The notes below the pieces were generated by a model, which saw only the letters and a program-made list of their open reading frames with translations, searched no databases and was not told where the DNA came from. A stretch of DNA of 64,000 nucleotides from PKWO01 sp036561005 (GTDB taxonomy: Bacteria; Pseudomonadota; Gammaproteobacteria; Burkholderiales; Burkholderiaceae_D), in the NCBI GenBank assembly GCA_036561005.1, contig DATBQE010000229.1, forward strand, positions 12,319-76,318, in the 5' to 3' direction. Below are positions 8,077-16,890 of the stretch, in pieces. Both the position numbers and the translations under genes were made by a program. The first letter of the stretch is position 1. Every line of letters begins with the position of its first letter.

Positions 8077-10512
8077 TCAGAATTTAAACATTGCCATCAA
8101 ATCGCCCACCGCCGCCGTGTTGATCGGCTGGTAAGGGTTCGCCTTCGCACTGACGGGATTGGGCATGTTGTCGCGGCTGCGCGGCGACAAGGGAGCCAAA
8201 CGCCAGTTGCGTTCGATGAATTTCAAGACCGACGAATGATCGTAGTAGGTGTGATCGATATAACCGGTGCGCGCATAAGGGGACACCACCAGCAACGGGA
8301 TACGTGGGCCGTCACCGAAGAAATTGACGTTCTGGATGTAGCCGGTGTCGAAGTGACCGCCGCCTTCGTCGGTGGTGATGACGATGGCCGTGTGGGCCCA
8401 CAGTTTGGGATTGGCCTGAACCTTGGCGACCAGGCTTTGCAGGAACAACTCATACTTCGCAGGCACGGAATAGCCGGGGTGACCGCTGTCGAGGTTTTTC
8501 GGCACCACGAACGATACCGCCGGCAGCGTTCCGCTGGAGATATCGTTGAACAGCGTGGTCAAACCTGCGAGTCCGGCCTTCAGGCTGGGCGTCGTCATCA
8601 CTTTGCTCGACGCAACCAGCGCGTCGCCGATGGTGTTGTACTGCGCGGCCTGCGCATAGGCCGGCGGTACACCGAATGCAGTCGCGTCGGCGGCCACGTC
8701 CGCCAGTTCGCGTCCGCCTGTGTACCACTTCCAGCTCACGCCCTTTCTGGCCAGCGCTTCTGCGATGGTTGGCACGGTTTGCGGCGGGAGATTGAAGTTA
8801 TTGGCACCGACGGGTTGCGGCACGCCGTTCATGTCGTAGCCAAGGCCGTAGTTGTTAACCAGATAGTAGGCGCCGGGAGCGCAATTGCTCTTCACACCTT
8901 TGGCGCTGAGATAAGTCAGGATAGGACCAACGCCGGGCTGGGTGGAATCCGAACAGTTGACGTAAGAGCCGCCACCATAGCCATCCTGCTGGTAGAAGTT
9001 CGGCGTGTTGGCCATCGGATTGGGATTCTCGATCTGATTTGCCGGTGGCGCAGCAACGGTGCCATTGACGTTGAAGAACGGCGAGTCGGCTGTGGCAATG
9101 GCAAAGAAGTTCGCACCGGTGCCGCCCATGATGGCCTGATGATAATTGTCGCTGATGGCGTACTGGTTGGCCAGCGATTTGAAGTATGGTGCGTCGCCGG
9201 TCGACATGTTGGCAAAACCCATCAGTTCGCCACCCTGCGACGGATTGGCCGGCGTCACGCCGGAGGTATCGCCACCCTGCCCGACTGTGGTTGCGACCCA
9301 GGTGTACATGTCGAGCTTGGAATTATCGCCGCCGGTTTGCTGCCACATCTGGAAGAAACGATGCACCGGATCGCCTGTGAGATTACCTAGCGGATTGGCC
9401 GCGCTAAGCGAATAGGAAGCGTATTTTGTGTTCTGGTATGGGCCATTTGGCAAATTGGCCGGCACGCGCGGGTCGGGCACGCCGCCTTGCGCCTGCAACT
9501 GCGCGTTTAGCACACCGATCAATTCCGGTTGCGGCAGCGTTGCATACGCGGAAGTGCGGGTCGGAGTGATCGAATAACTGGTCAATGGCGCGGCCTGATT
9601 TTGAGCTGCCAAGGCGAAGTTGGGGCCCGGCGAGCCGTCGGCATTGATAATGCCTTCCGACAGCAGGTTTTGCACGGTCTGGCCGCTCGGTGCTTGATAT
9701 GCACCAAAAACGGCGTCGAATGTTTGGTTCTCGCCGATTACCACGATGACATTCTGGATCGCTGTGGTCGTCTGACCATTGTTGAGCGCCACTGCCGAGG
9801 CGACGGCCGCAGCAGGAACCGGGCTCGACAAAGCACCGCTTGCCGGAATCGACAAGACAGTATTTGCGGAGTCCGTGCCGACACTGACCTGGCCACTATG
9901 CACGGTGAAGCGCGCGATGTTATACAGATTGTCGAGCGCGTCGGAGGTATTCGCTTGGTAGGTGGTCGAGCCGATCGGATCGGCGGTTTCGCTGGCCGGG
10001 ACATTGAGCGCCGTGTAAAGCGGTTGCATTACGCCGGCAACCGACTGCTCGACGCTGACGATGCCGGCCTGCGTCACGTTTGCGCCGGCAATCTGTGCCT
10101 TGGTCGGTGCGCCGGTCGGCACAAAGCCCAACACGCGCTGCGTGATCAATGACGTCAAGGGCGTCAGATTGGCTTGCACATTCACGGAATCGGCGGCGGA
10201 AGAAGCGGCCGGATCGACAATCGATGACATCGTGGCGGGAGAGCCGTCGGCATCATTGAACGGCGCGGTCAGAACAAAGGGCGCTACGCCTTGCAAGGAA
10301 ACAGAAAATTTGCCGCTCGCATCGGTCAGGGCCGATTGGGTAGTCTTGCCGTTGCTGTCGGTGACAGTAACAATCACGCCGACCAGGGGCGCACCGGTGG
10401 CGGCAACGCCATTGATGTTATAGGTTGCCGTGGTCGCCTGACCGGAATCGCTGCTGCAACCGGCGAGATATAACATGGTTGCGCATGCGAGCGCCAATGG
10501 ATGGAGTTTCAT
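8077..10512 (-). CDS. Phosphoesterase-family lipoprotein (acid phosphatase/phospholipase C-like)
   Basis: I place the start at ATG 10512, which has AAGGAC five bases upstream and gives a clean lipoprotein signal with lipobox LAGC (C19). The frame is open 36 codons further upstream, but that part lacks signal-peptide character. The 811-residue product has an Ig-like/carboxypeptidase-regulatory domain (about residues 34-85, GVAATGAPLVGVIVTV). A linker region follows, then a phosphoesterase domain from residue 254: ENQTF (261-265) binds the metal and nucleophile site, and TTDEGGGHFD (713-722) and DHSS (758-761) hold further metal ligands. The family includes acid phosphatase AcpA and phospholipase C. 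An outer-membrane or periplasmic phosphate-releasing role is inferred. The next gene is a peroxidase. Confidence 0.87.
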   Translation of the reverse strand: MKLHPLALACATMLYLAGCSSDSGQATTATYNINGVAATGAPLVGVIVTVTDSNGKTTQSALTDASGKFSVSLQGVAPFVLTAPFNDADGSPATMSSIVDPAASSAADSVNVQANLTPLTSLITQRVLGFVPTGAPTKAQIAGANVTQAGIVSVEQSVAGVMQPLYTALNVPASETADPIGSTTYQANTSDALDNLYNIARFTVHSGQVSVGTDSANTVLSIPASGALSSPVPAAAVASAVALNNGQTTTAIQNVIVVIGENQTFDAVFGAYQAPSGQTVQNLLSEGIINADGSPGPNFALAAQNQAAPLTSYSITPTRTSAYATLPQPELIGVLNAQLQAQGGVPDPRVPANLPNGPYQNTKYASYSLSAANPLGNLTGDPVHRFFQMWQQTGGDNSKLDMYTWVATTVGQGGDTSGVTPANPSQGGELMGFANMSTGDAPYFKSLANQYAISDNYHQAIMGGTGANFFAIATADSPFFNVNGTVAAPPANQIENPNPMANTPNFYQQDGYGGGSYVNCSDSTQPGVGPILTYLSAKGVKSNCAPGAYYLVNNYGLGYDMNGVPQPVGANNFNLPPQTVPTIAEALARKGVSWKWYTGGRELADVAADATAFGVPPAYAQAAQYNTIGDALVASSKVMTTPSLKAGLAGLTTLFNDISSGTLPAVSFVVPKNLDSGHPGYSVPAKYELFLQSLVAKVQANPKLWAHTAIVITTDEGGGHFDTGYIQNVNFFGDGPRIPLLVVSPYARTGYIDHTYYDHSSVLKFIERNWRLAPLSPRSRDNMPNPVSAKANPYQPINTAAVGDLMAMFKF

Positions 10513-10586
10513 TCTTTGTCCTTGTGAGTTATTGTCTTGTGCTGCAGCACGAAAGGCCGAACCTGACCGGCCGTTAGGGTGGCTGC

Positions 10587-10631
10587 ATTCTTGCAAAACA
10601 ATGTGACAAGCCGATGTCACCGTAACGTCAT
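10587..10631 (-). promoter_or_regulatory. Candidate Pho box and -10 upstream of the phosphoesterase
   Basis: On the minus strand three related half-sites follow each other at 11-base spacing: ATGACGT (10625-10631), GTGACAT (10614-10620) and TTGTCAC (10603-10609). The consensus Pho half-site is CTGTCAT; the last two each match at five of seven positions. Ten bases further on is AAGAAT (10587-10592), the distance expected for a -10 at PhoB-activated promoters. A link to phosphate starvation fits a phosphatase, but the match is imperfect. Confidence 0.45.
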
Positions 10632-10692
10632 TTCCACTGCTTAAGTTAAACTAGACGAATTATTCTAATTTGTTCATAAAATCATTCCCTCC

Positions 10693-12636
10693 ATGTCGAA
10701 CCCGGAAAATTCCAAGAAAACTGTCGCGCCATACGGCTCGTGGAAGTCGCCCATCAATTCCGATTTGATCGTGGCTGATAGTGTGCGCCTCGGCCAACTG
10801 CGCGTCATGGGCAATGAGATCTGGTGGACCGAAGGCCGGCCGCGCCAAGGTGGCAAAACCTTTCTCGTGCGCTACGCGGAAAATGATCAATGCACTGACA
10901 TGACGGATGCCACATTCAATGTCAAGAGCCGCGCCAACGAATATGGCGGCGGCGACTTCCTTCTGACCGACGGTGCGGCCTATTTTTGCAACAACGAAGA
11001 TCAACGCATTTATTTTTCCCGTGCCGGCGAGGCGCCGGTCGCTCTGACCTGCAGCGACGCGTGTCACTACGCCGATGCGGTCCATGACGCCAGACGCAAC
11101 CGGCTGATTGCCGTGCGCGAAGACCATTCGGACGCGACGCGCGAAGCCGTCAATACACTGGTAGCGATTGATCTCGCGAACGGACAGGAAACGATCCTGC
11201 AGTCGGGTTGCGACTTCTATTCTTCTCCGCGTTTAAGTCGCGACGGCACGAACCTGGCTTGGCTATGCTGGAATCATCCCAACATGCCGTGGGACGGGAC
11301 GCAATTGTGGCGTGCGCCGCTCAATCGCGACGGAACGCTGAGCGCGCCGGTATTGGTGGCTGGCGGATCGACGGAGTCGATTTTCCAGCCGGAGTGGTCG
11401 CCAAGCGGCGACCTGCATTTCGTTTCGGATCGTAGCGGTTGGTGGAATATTTATCGTCTAAAAGGCGATCAAATCCAGCCGCTCTACCCTCTTGCCGCCG
11501 AATTTGGCGAAGCGCAATGGATATTCGGGATGGCGACCTACGCGATAGATCGAGATGGACGGATTGTTTGCAGTTACCTGCAGCATGGCCGCGCGCGCCT
11601 TGCCGTCATCGATGAAGAAGGCAGCGCCATCAAGGAGATAGCCACGCCGTTTCATTCGATTTCCGATGTACAGATCGGTCCCGGTTTTGTCGCCTTCGGC
11701 GCCGGCTCCCCCTCCTTGCCAAAATGCATCGTCAAACTCGATTTGCAGACGCATGCCGTCAAAATCCTGCGCAAGGCCAATGAGATCGAAGTGGACGAAG
11801 CGACGCTATCGACGCCGGAAGCGATCGAATTTCCGACCGGAAATGGCGTCAGCGCACATGCCTTCTACTACGCTACGCGCAATGCAGAATTTCAGGGACC
11901 CGCCCAAGCGCGCCCGCCATTGCTTGTAATGACTCACGGCGGTCCGACTGCGATGACGACTGCAACCCTGAACGTGGCAATTCAATACTGGACCAGTCGT
12001 GGCTTTGCAGTTGTCGATGTCAACTACGGTGGTAGCAGCGGATATGGCCGCGCCTATCGACAAAGACTGAACGGCCAATGGGGTGTGGTCGATGTCGACG
12101 ACGCCGTCAATGCGGCGCAATTTTTGGTGCGACGCGGCGACGTGGATGGAAATAAATTGGCCATTCGCGGCAGCAGCGCAGGCGGCTACACAACGCTCTG
12201 CGCCCTGACCTTCCGCAAAGTGTTCAAGGCCGGGGCGAGCTATTACGGCATCGGCGATCTGGAGACCCTGGCCGGCGACACGCACAAATTCGAATCGCGC
12301 TATATGGACAGCATGGTCGGCCCCTATCCCGAGCAAAAGCAAACCTATTTCGATCGATCGCCGATCAACTTCACCGATCTGCTGGAGAGCCCGCTGATTC
12401 TGTTTCAGGGTATGAAGGACAAGGTCGTGCCGCCAACGCAGGCGCAAGCGATGTTTGAAGCCGTCAAGGCGAAGGGCTTGCCGGTTGCCTATATTTGCTA
12501 CGAGCAGGAGGGCCACGGCTTTCGCCACGCCGACAACATCAAACGCTCGCTTGATGCAGAGTTCTACTTCTACTCCAAGGTGTTCGGCTTCGCACCGGCT
12601 GATGAGATCGAGCCGGTGCGAATCGAAAATCTATAG
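10693..12636 (+). CDS. S9 family prolyl oligopeptidase-type peptidase
   Basis: This 647-residue cytoplasmic protein (no signal peptide) has an N-terminal beta-propeller-like half with repeated blades, then an alpha/beta-hydrolase domain from about residue 400. The catalytic triad is visible: S495 in GSSAGG, D576 in GMKDKVVPP and H608 in QEGHGF. The architecture matches dipeptidyl aminopeptidase/acylaminoacyl peptidases, which cleave short peptides. It is transcribed away from the phosphoesterase gene and is probably monocistronic. The start lacks a recognisable Shine-Dalgarno sequence. Confidence 0.9.
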   Translation: MSNPENSKKTVAPYGSWKSPINSDLIVADSVRLGQLRVMGNEIWWTEGRPRQGGKTFLVRYAENDQCTDMTDATFNVKSRANEYGGGDFLLTDGAAYFCNNEDQRIYFSRAGEAPVALTCSDACHYADAVHDARRNRLIAVREDHSDATREAVNTLVAIDLANGQETILQSGCDFYSSPRLSRDGTNLAWLCWNHPNMPWDGTQLWRAPLNRDGTLSAPVLVAGGSTESIFQPEWSPSGDLHFVSDRSGWWNIYRLKGDQIQPLYPLAAEFGEAQWIFGMATYAIDRDGRIVCSYLQHGRARLAVIDEEGSAIKEIATPFHSISDVQIGPGFVAFGAGSPSLPKCIVKLDLQTHAVKILRKANEIEVDEATLSTPEAIEFPTGNGVSAHAFYYATRNAEFQGPAQARPPLLVMTHGGPTAMTTATLNVAIQYWTSRGFAVVDVNYGGSSGYGRAYRQRLNGQWGVVDVDDAVNAAQFLVRRGDVDGNKLAIRGSSAGGYTTLCALTFRKVFKAGASYYGIGDLETLAGDTHKFESRYMDSMVGPYPEQKQTYFDRSPINFTDLLESPLILFQGMKDKVVPPTQAQAMFEAVKAKGLPVAYICYEQEGHGFRHADNIKRSLDAEFYFYSKVFGFAPADEIEPVRIENL

Positions 12637-12665
12637 GCTGCTATATGCCTACAGGCAAGTCAATT

Positions 12666-13193
12666 CTATTTGATGGTCGCCGCTGCAGCCTTGCAGGCAA
12701 CTTCATCCTGAGAGCCGGTGCCGCCGGAGCAGCCAATGGCGCCGATGATTTTCCCGCCCTCGACCAACGGTATCCCGCCGCGCGAACCGATTACGCCATC
12801 GAGCGTGACGATGTAGGTGTTCCCGCCCTGAATCCCGCTTTCAAATACTTTGGTTTCGCGGCGAAAACTAACGGCGGCGTGTGCCTTGTGCTGTGCCACC
12901 TGGATTGAGGCCAGTTGTGCGCCATCCATACGTTGGAACGCGACGAGGTTGCCGCCGGAATCGACCACCGCAATGTTGAGTTTCCAATCGTGTTTTTTGG
13001 CCTCTGCCGCTGCGGTAGCAATCAATGATTCCGCCCGCTCCAGATTGATTGGCGTGCCATAAGGCAGATCGAAAGGCATTTTCTCAGGCACGTTGTCAAG
13101 CGGACTCGGTGCGCCTTGCTGGGCCATGGCAGGAATGCTGCATGCCATGGCAAGCAAAAAACAAATGAAGCCGGGTTTGATTTTGTTCAACAT
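12666..13193 (-). CDS. Secreted GlcG/HbpS-family protein
   Basis: The 175-residue protein has a signal peptide ending near PAMAQQ (residue 25) and a DUF336/HbpS-like domain running from about residue 50 (INLERAESLIATAAAEA) to the end, with IAVVDSGGNLVAFQRMDGA and a C-terminal GAIGCSGGTG loop. Homologues bind haem or corrinoid-like cofactors or occur in glycolate operons; here no such partner is close, so function is open. AAGGAG seven bases before ATG 13193 supports the start. It lies 93 bp beyond the ABC ATPase stop, on the same strand. Confidence 0.83.
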   Translation of the reverse strand: MLNKIKPGFICFLLAMACSIPAMAQQGAPSPLDNVPEKMPFDLPYGTPINLERAESLIATAAAEAKKHDWKLNIAVVDSGGNLVAFQRMDGAQLASIQVAQHKAHAAVSFRRETKVFESGIQGGNTYIVTLDGVIGSRGGIPLVEGGKIIGAIGCSGGTGSQDEVACKAAAATIK

Positions 13194-13286
13194 CGCTAGT
13201 CTCCTTTATGTAAGCCCATGTAAACCGCAGACACACAAACAACCTCAATGCGTAAAGATACCAATACCAAACCTGGAAAATGCGCG

Positions 13287-14015
13287 TTAAATATGGGACG
13301 ACAACCTGCCAGCGGCAATTGTAATAGTTCGTTTGCACATGGCAGCAATGGCTGGATCATGCGTGACCAGAACCAGAGTCGAGCCCCGCTCCGCGTTCAG
13401 GTCGAACATCAGCTTGATGACGGCATCGCCCGTCTCGGCGTCAAGGCTGCCGGTTGGCTCGTCGGCAAACAGCAGCGGCGGTTCGCTGACGAATGCCCGC
13501 GCAAGGGCGACACGCTGTTGCTCGCCGCCCGAAAGATATTTTGGATAGTGGCGCAGGCGGGTGGCCAAGCCGACGCGCGCAAGCATGGCTTCGGCCTTTT
13601 TCCTGGCGAATGGGTCCTGGCGCAACTCTAGCGGCAGCATGACGTTTTCCACGGCCGTCAGATGGGCCAGCAATTGAAACGATTGGAAGACGAAACCCAA
13701 CTGCTGCTTGCGCAAGCGCGCCCTGCCGTCTTCATCGAGGGCAAAGATGTCGGTGCCGAACAGCTTGACCGTGCCGGAGCTGGGCGTATCGAGCCCAGCC
13801 AGCAAGCCGAGCAAGGTTGATTTTCCCGATCCCGAGGCGCCAACGATGGCAAGCGTGCTTCCGGTCAGCACGGTAAAATCAACATCATGCAAGATGGTGA
13901 GTTCGCCGCTCGCGTCTGCAACGCGCTTGCCGAGGCCAATGGCCTCGATGGCAAACTTTTCGGCAGCCGGTGTAGATGCCGAGGACGGTGAAGACAGGAC
14001 AGAGGAATCAGGCAT
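13287..14015 (-). CDS. ABC transporter ATPase (YbbA/LolD-like), no adjacent permease
   Basis: The 242-residue ATPase carries Walker A GASGSGKST (59-67), signature LSGGEQQRVALARA (161-174), Walker B LLFADEP (181-187) and the H-loop VTHD. The type is that of YbbA/LolD/MacB ATPases, which serve lipid or lipoprotein extraction machines. In E. coli ybbA is divergent from tesA and followed by the permease ybbP. Here the tesA arrangement is kept, but the next gene on this strand is an HbpS-like protein, so the permease is missing or elsewhere. The first 20 residues are low-complexity (Ser/Ala/Pro). The start codon overlaps that of tesA and has no Shine-Dalgarno sequence. Confidence 0.88.
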   Translation of the reverse strand: MPDSSVLSSPSSASTPAAEKFAIEAIGLGKRVADASGELTILHDVDFTVLTGSTLAIVGASGSGKSTLLGLLAGLDTPSSGTVKLFGTDIFALDEDGRARLRKQQLGFVFQSFQLLAHLTAVENVMLPLELRQDPFARKKAEAMLARVGLATRLRHYPKYLSGGEQQRVALARAFVSEPPLLFADEPTGSLDAETGDAVIKLMFDLNAERGSTLVLVTHDPAIAAMCKRTITIAAGRLSSHI

Positions 14016-14661
14016 GCAGTTTCGTTTCAGGAAGTGGGTCGGCGCTGTACCGGTATTGCGCGCCTGTGTTTTGCTGGCAATGGCGCTACCGGTTGCGAGC
14101 GCTTATTCTGCATCAAAAACCGTATTGGTGCTTGGCGACAGCCTGTCGGCCGAATATGGACTGGTGCGCGGCACGGGCTGGGTGGCGTTGCTGCAAACGC
14201 GCCTCGAACAGGAAAAGCTCGATGTTGCCTTGGTCAATGCCAGCATTAGCGGAGAGACCACGAGCGGCGGCGCCACGAGACTGCCGCAACTGCTGAAGCA
14301 GCATCCGTCGGTGGTAGTGATCGAATTGGGTGCCAATGATGGCTTGCGTGGCCTGTCGCTGCATGCGGCCGAAGCCAACCTCAAGGCCATGATCGCCGCC
14401 GCGCAGGCAGCCCATGCCAAGGTCATATTGGTCGGCATGAGGTTGCCGCCCAACTACGGACCGGATTATGGCGACAATTTTGCAGGATTGTTTGCCAGGT
14501 TGGCGAAGGAATCGAAGACTGCGCTGGTCCCGTTCCTGCTGGAAGGCATGGCCGACCAGCCACAGCTATTTCAATCGGACCATTTGCATCCGATTGCGTC
14601 GGCCGAGCCCGTGCTGCTCAATAACGTCTGGCCGGTCCTCAAACAAACGCTAGCCAAATAG
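14014..14661 (+). CDS. tesA: Arylesterase/thioesterase I/lysophospholipase
   Basis: The 215-residue SGNH hydrolase has a signal peptide (about residues 1-30) and then GDSLS with nucleophile S43, the GAND block (ELGANDGLRG), and SDHLHP, which supplies D189 and H192 of the triad. TesA is a periplasmic esterase acting on acyl-CoA, lysophospholipid and aromatic esters. The start at ATG 14014 is supported by AGAGGA ten bases upstream and by the signal peptide. The frame stays open far upstream, inside the ABC gene, but that part is antisense shadow. Confidence 0.92.
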   Translation: MQFRFRKWVGAVPVLRACVLLAMALPVASAYSASKTVLVLGDSLSAEYGLVRGTGWVALLQTRLEQEKLDVALVNASISGETTSGGATRLPQLLKQHPSVVVIELGANDGLRGLSLHAAEANLKAMIAAAQAAHAKVILVGMRLPPNYGPDYGDNFAGLFARLAKESKTALVPFLLEGMADQPQLFQSDHLHPIASAEPVLLNNVWPVLKQTLAK

Positions 14662-14671
14662 GCTGTTGAAA

Positions 14672-14699
14672 CGCCCCATTTCCGCAAGGAGACGGGGCG
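14672..14699. terminator. Terminator between tesA and ppiD
   Basis: CGCCCC (14672-14677) pairs with GGGGCG (14694-14699), followed on the plus strand by ATCATTTT. It lies between convergent tesA and ppiD and may serve both. Confidence 0.6.
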
Positions 14700-14712
14700 A
14701 TCATTTTGAGTA

Positions 14713-16635
14713 TCAGTTATCCAGGTCGCCGAGACTAGGCTGAGCCACCGGGCTGGCCGGGCCGGTTGCGGTCAAAACGCTCGGGCGCAAGATCTTGACC
14801 TTGGCCTTTTGCTTCAGTGCCTCGACGTAGAGCGTCGCTTCCTGGCTTGCCACGGCACGTTGTACCTGCGTCTTGACGCTTGGGTCAGGATTGACAGGCG
14901 GGATGACCTTGTTGATGCGGAACACGCTGTACCCCTGACCCGGCACTTCCAGTTGGACAAATGCAGGCAGCTTGGTGGTATCGGCCTTGGTCAGGCTTTG
15001 CCAAACGCTGGATTCAAATCCGGCCGGTTCCTTGCGCGAAATCACCTTGGCAGCCTCGAATCCGCTCGCGTCGTCCTTGGTCTGCAGTTCGGCAAACTTG
15101 GCGGCCGCGGCCTTTTGCGCCAGCTTGTGGGCCTCGACCTGGACCACGGCGTCGCGCACTTGGGCCTGGACTTCTTCAAACGGTTTTTGCGACGCGGCCT
15201 GATACTGCGTGACGCGGCCTGATATGACGACGCCGTCGCGCACTTCGATTGCATCGGTGTTGTGCTTATTCTTCAATACGTCGTCGACGAATATTGCATT
15301 GAGGAACTTCGGATTGTTGTAGGCGACGGTTTGCGCCAAACCCGGGTCCGGCTTGCGTGTCACCGTTGCCGCTTCCACTGTCAGCTTGGCTTTGTCGGCC
15401 AACTTGGCGACGACTGGTTTCAGGCTGTCACTCTGTTCAAACACAGTGTGATCGAACGTGTCGCGCAGATCGCTGAACAATTTCTTCGCAGCTTCCTTCT
15501 TCTTGGCAGCGACGATATCACCCTTGACAGCATCGAACGGCTTGACTTCGGCAGGTTTGATGCCGGTCAGGAGGATGATGTGGTAACCGTAATCTGATTG
15601 GACCAGGTCGCTGATATCGCCGACTTTCATTTTTTGTACGGCATCCGAGAAAGGCTTGACCATCGCCTTGGCGCCGAAGTAATCGAGATCGCCACCGCGC
15701 TCGGCCGATCCCGGGTCATCTGAATTTTCTTTCGCCAGCTTGGCGAAATCAGCTGGGTTTTTGCGCACTTCGGCCAACAATTTTTCCGCCTTGGCTTTGG
15801 CGGCTGCCTTGTCGGCATCGCTGGCTTTGGCCTTGACGGCAATCAGAATATGGCTGGCGCGGCGCTGTTCTTCCGTAGCGTATTGCGCTTTGTTGGCGTC
15901 ATAGTATTTCTGCGCGTCTTCATCCGAAACGTTCACTTGGTCGCCCAGCTTGTCGGCGCTGAGTACCACGTACTCAATTTTGGTTTGTTCCGGATTTTGG
16001 TACAACGATGGATTCTTGCTGTAGTAATCCTTCTGCATCTCATCCGTGACTTTTACTTGCGCAACAAAGTCGCTAGTCTTGAACGGCAGTTGCTGCACTT
16101 CGCGCTGCTGCTCGAGAAAATCGGAAAGGCGTGCCACGACCGAATTAGGCACGAAGGCGGTCGCGTCGATTTCACCGGCCAGGCGTTGGGAAATTAAAAA
16201 CATGCGGATCTTCGATTCCAGTCCTGCGATGGTCATACGCTGCTGCGCCGCGAATTCCTGATACCGCAATGCCCGTTCTTCCTTGCTTAATTTCGGATCG
16301 GCGAGTTGCGGGGCAAAAGTGGTTACTGCGGTAGCGATTTCCGCATCCGTGGGAGAAATCCGATCCAGCAATGCCTCCTGGTTCAGCGCCCGATCGGCAA
16401 TCAAGCGATCGAGCACGCGTTTGCGCCCATCGGGTAACAATGCCACACGCGCGCCTTCTGCCTGCACGGCCGCATCGAACTCAGATTGGCTGATGGTTTT
16501 GTTGCCCACTTTGGCAACGGCATTATCCGTATCTCCAAAGGACAGAAGATGCAATCCGCTCAACAGAAACGGGGAGACGAATAGCAGCAACAGAAATTGC
16601 ATCAAGCGCTGGTGGGTACGGATAAATTCAAACAT
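14713..16635 (-). CDS. ppiD: Periplasmic folding chaperone PpiD (parvulin-type)
   Basis: The 640-residue protein has a single N-terminal membrane anchor (about residues 12-34), a SurA-N-like region starting at VAKVGNKTISQSEFD, a parvulin domain at about residues 255-360 (ASHILIAVKAKA to YGYHIILLTGIKP), and a long C-terminal chaperone part. PpiD is tethered to the inner membrane near the Sec translocon and helps newly exported outer-membrane proteins. It sits at the end of the tig-clpP-clpX-lon-hupB series as in many proteobacteria, but two tRNA genes and a repeat array separate it from hupB here. Confidence 0.93.
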   Translation of the reverse strand: MFEFIRTHQRLMQFLLLLFVSPFLLSGLHLLSFGDTDNAVAKVGNKTISQSEFDAAVQAEGARVALLPDGRKRVLDRLIADRALNQEALLDRISPTDAEIATAVTTFAPQLADPKLSKEERALRYQEFAAQQRMTIAGLESKIRMFLISQRLAGEIDATAFVPNSVVARLSDFLEQQREVQQLPFKTSDFVAQVKVTDEMQKDYYSKNPSLYQNPEQTKIEYVVLSADKLGDQVNVSDEDAQKYYDANKAQYATEEQRRASHILIAVKAKASDADKAAAKAKAEKLLAEVRKNPADFAKLAKENSDDPGSAERGGDLDYFGAKAMVKPFSDAVQKMKVGDISDLVQSDYGYHIILLTGIKPAEVKPFDAVKGDIVAAKKKEAAKKLFSDLRDTFDHTVFEQSDSLKPVVAKLADKAKLTVEAATVTRKPDPGLAQTVAYNNPKFLNAIFVDDVLKNKHNTDAIEVRDGVVISGRVTQYQAASQKPFEEVQAQVRDAVVQVEAHKLAQKAAAAKFAELQTKDDASGFEAAKVISRKEPAGFESSVWQSLTKADTTKLPAFVQLEVPGQGYSVFRINKVIPPVNPDPSVKTQVQRAVASQEATLYVEALKQKAKVKILRPSVLTATGPASPVAQPSLGDLDN

Positions 16636-16695
16636 GATCGACCATTCAGAAACAGATTTTTCTCAGGAGCTACCGGAACTTCCATCGAAGCACAT

Positions 16696-16723
16696 ACAAA
16701 AAAAGGCGAACTCGCGTTCGCCT
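16696..16723 (-). terminator. Strong terminator of the tRNA-Val/tRNA-Asp/repeat transcript
   Basis: AGGCGAAC (16704-16711) and GTTCGCCT (16716-16723) form a perfect 8-bp stem with a four-base loop. On the minus strand the stem is followed by seven T. Its placement just beyond the last repeat unit indicates that tRNA genes and repeats share one transcript. Confidence 0.88.
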
Positions 16724-16756
16724 TCCCGACTACCTGCTGCGGCAGGCACATACATC

Positions 16757-16890
16757 TGGCGGAGTGGACGGGACTCGCCTACATACTGCAGGCCGCGGAA
16801 TCCCTCACAGGGGATTCCCTTCGAATCTCGCCGCAAGCCGCGCAGGCGGCTTCTCCACTCTACTACAGGTCTGCTACGCAGACATCATGC
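16757..16890 (-). repeat. rtT-like tandem unit, distal copy (134 bp)
   Basis: The 20 bases at 16757-16776 are identical to the 3' end of tRNA-Asp, including the encoded CCA. The remaining 114 bases match the proximal copy except for three substitutions and a one-base deletion. In the transcript direction the unit comes after the proximal copy and ends in the tRNA-like GCCA. The stem formed by CGGGACTC in the proximal copy is weakened here, because the sequence is CGAGATTC. A 32-base tail and the terminator follow. Confidence 0.85.

Noticed and set aside
8236..9390. 384-codon plus-strand frame inside the phosphoesterase gene
   Set aside because: Antisense shadow; the minus frame has lipobox and metal-site motifs.
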